Source of the DNA: Candidatus Koribacter versatilis Ellin345
Lineage (GTDB): Bacteria; Acidobacteriota; Terriglobia; Terriglobales; Acidobacteriaceae
Assembly: GCF_000014005.1 (NCBI RefSeq)
Contig: NC_008009.1
Location: 806,001 to 870,000 of the forward strand
Length of the DNA stretch: 64,000 nucleotides
Reading direction: 5' to 3'
The notes under the pieces: model-generated
Databases searched by the model: none
Told to the model about the DNA's origin: nothing
Seen by the model: only the letters and a program-made list of their open reading frames with translations
Part shown: positions 63,837 through 64,000 of the stretch, in pieces
Numbering within the stretch: the first letter of the stretch is position 1
Layout: each line of letters starts with the position of its first letter
Made by a program: the position numbers and the translations under genes

Positions 63837-64000
63837 TTGAGCTTCATAAATTTCGCCGCCCGCGAGATCAACTGCAAGATCGTCTACTATGGCCCCGGCC
63901 TTGGTGGCAAAACCACCAATTTGCAGATTGTGTACGAAAAAACGGCCGACAAATCCAAAGGCAAGATGATTTCGCTCGCCACGGAAACCGACCGTACCCT
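63837..64000 (+). CDS. mglA: MglA-type Ras-like GTPase, N-terminal part
   Basis: Cut by the right edge after 54 codons. TTG 63837 with GAGG seven bases upstream gives [27 protein letters not shown], the start of gliding/polarity GTPases. The P-loop GPGLGGKT has Gly where many MglA have Cys. It controls polarity of type IV pili motility in other bacteria, which fits the two PilT-type ATPases in this window. Confidence 0.88.
   Translation, partial: MSFINFAAREINCKIVYYGPGLGGKTTNLQIVYEKTADKSKGKMISLATETDRT

Noticed and set aside
63632-63877. 81-residue minus-strand frame
   Set aside because: Overlaps the mglA start and promoter; no motif, low-complexity composition.
1-64000. Mobile element, prophage, CRISPR, tRNA or rRNA
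   Set aside because: No transposase, integrase, phage structural gene, regular repeat-spacer array, cloverleaf or rRNA-like sequence was recognised on reading both strands.

Overview
The window looks like chromosome of an Acidobacteriota member (Koribacter/Terriglobia-like). This is inferred from two Oar-type TonB-dependent receptors with N-terminal carboxypeptidase-regulatory-like domains, two VWFA proteins of the type common in that phylum, several small Lys/Ala-rich or exported orphan proteins, an MglA-type GTPase, and balanced-to-high GC with frequent GTG/TTG starts. No phage genes, insertion sequences, CRISPR arrays, rRNA or tRNA were recognised.

Region 1 (1-18209) is a carbohydrate-use island: an MFS sugar porter (cut by the window edge), a Tat-exported six-hairpin glycosidase-like protein, two DeoR/GlpR-type regulators, a Crp-type regulator, an exported amidohydrolase, two PfkB-type sugar kinases, and a forward run of beta-helix protein, Oar-like receptor, GH36-type alpha-galactosidase and an AgaS-type SIS isomerase. 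AgaS plus LacC-like kinase plus DeoR regulator points to galactose/galactosamine-type sugars. TTTCRTTT-like boxes recur in three of its promoter regions and suggest one regulon.

Region 2 (18300-29028) is mixed housekeeping: a MASE1-PAS hybrid histidine kinase, an acyl-CoA ligase, a PLP trans-sulfuration-type enzyme next to an isochorismatase-like hydrolase, a methyltransferase, a TonB-like protein and several small unknown genes.

Region 3 (29119-38074) encodes tryptophan breakdown by the kynurenine route. A tight six-gene minus-strand operon carries a semialdehyde dehydrogenase, a RidA-type deaminase, 3-hydroxyanthranilate dioxygenase, a fused ACMSD-tryptophan 2,3-dioxygenase, kynurenine monooxygenase and kynureninase. 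A forward pair (amino-acid permease and formamidase-like hydrolase) converges on it. The single-chain ACMSD-TDO fusion, joining the first and a late enzyme of the pathway, is the most striking item in the window.

Region 4 (38179-48603) holds an esterase-like protein, a zinc-ribbon protein with two PH-like repeats, threonine dehydratase, a PilT/PilU-like ATPase, a second Oar-like receptor and a triple-PAS histidine kinase.

Region 5 (48692-54029) is a haem operon (hemE-hemH-hemY) followed by a TetR module with two matching operators. hemY carries an in-frame palindromic repeat insertion, and a diverged fragment of a second hemY 3' end lies beyond the TetR module, so the module sits between two hemY ends.

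Region 6 (54020-64000) has small exported or unknown proteins, a DMFase-like lipoprotein, an AlkA-type glycosylase with recX, pilT, a divergent pair of VWFA proteins, and the start of mglA at the right edge. Two dispersed-type repeats lie around the glycosylase and recX.
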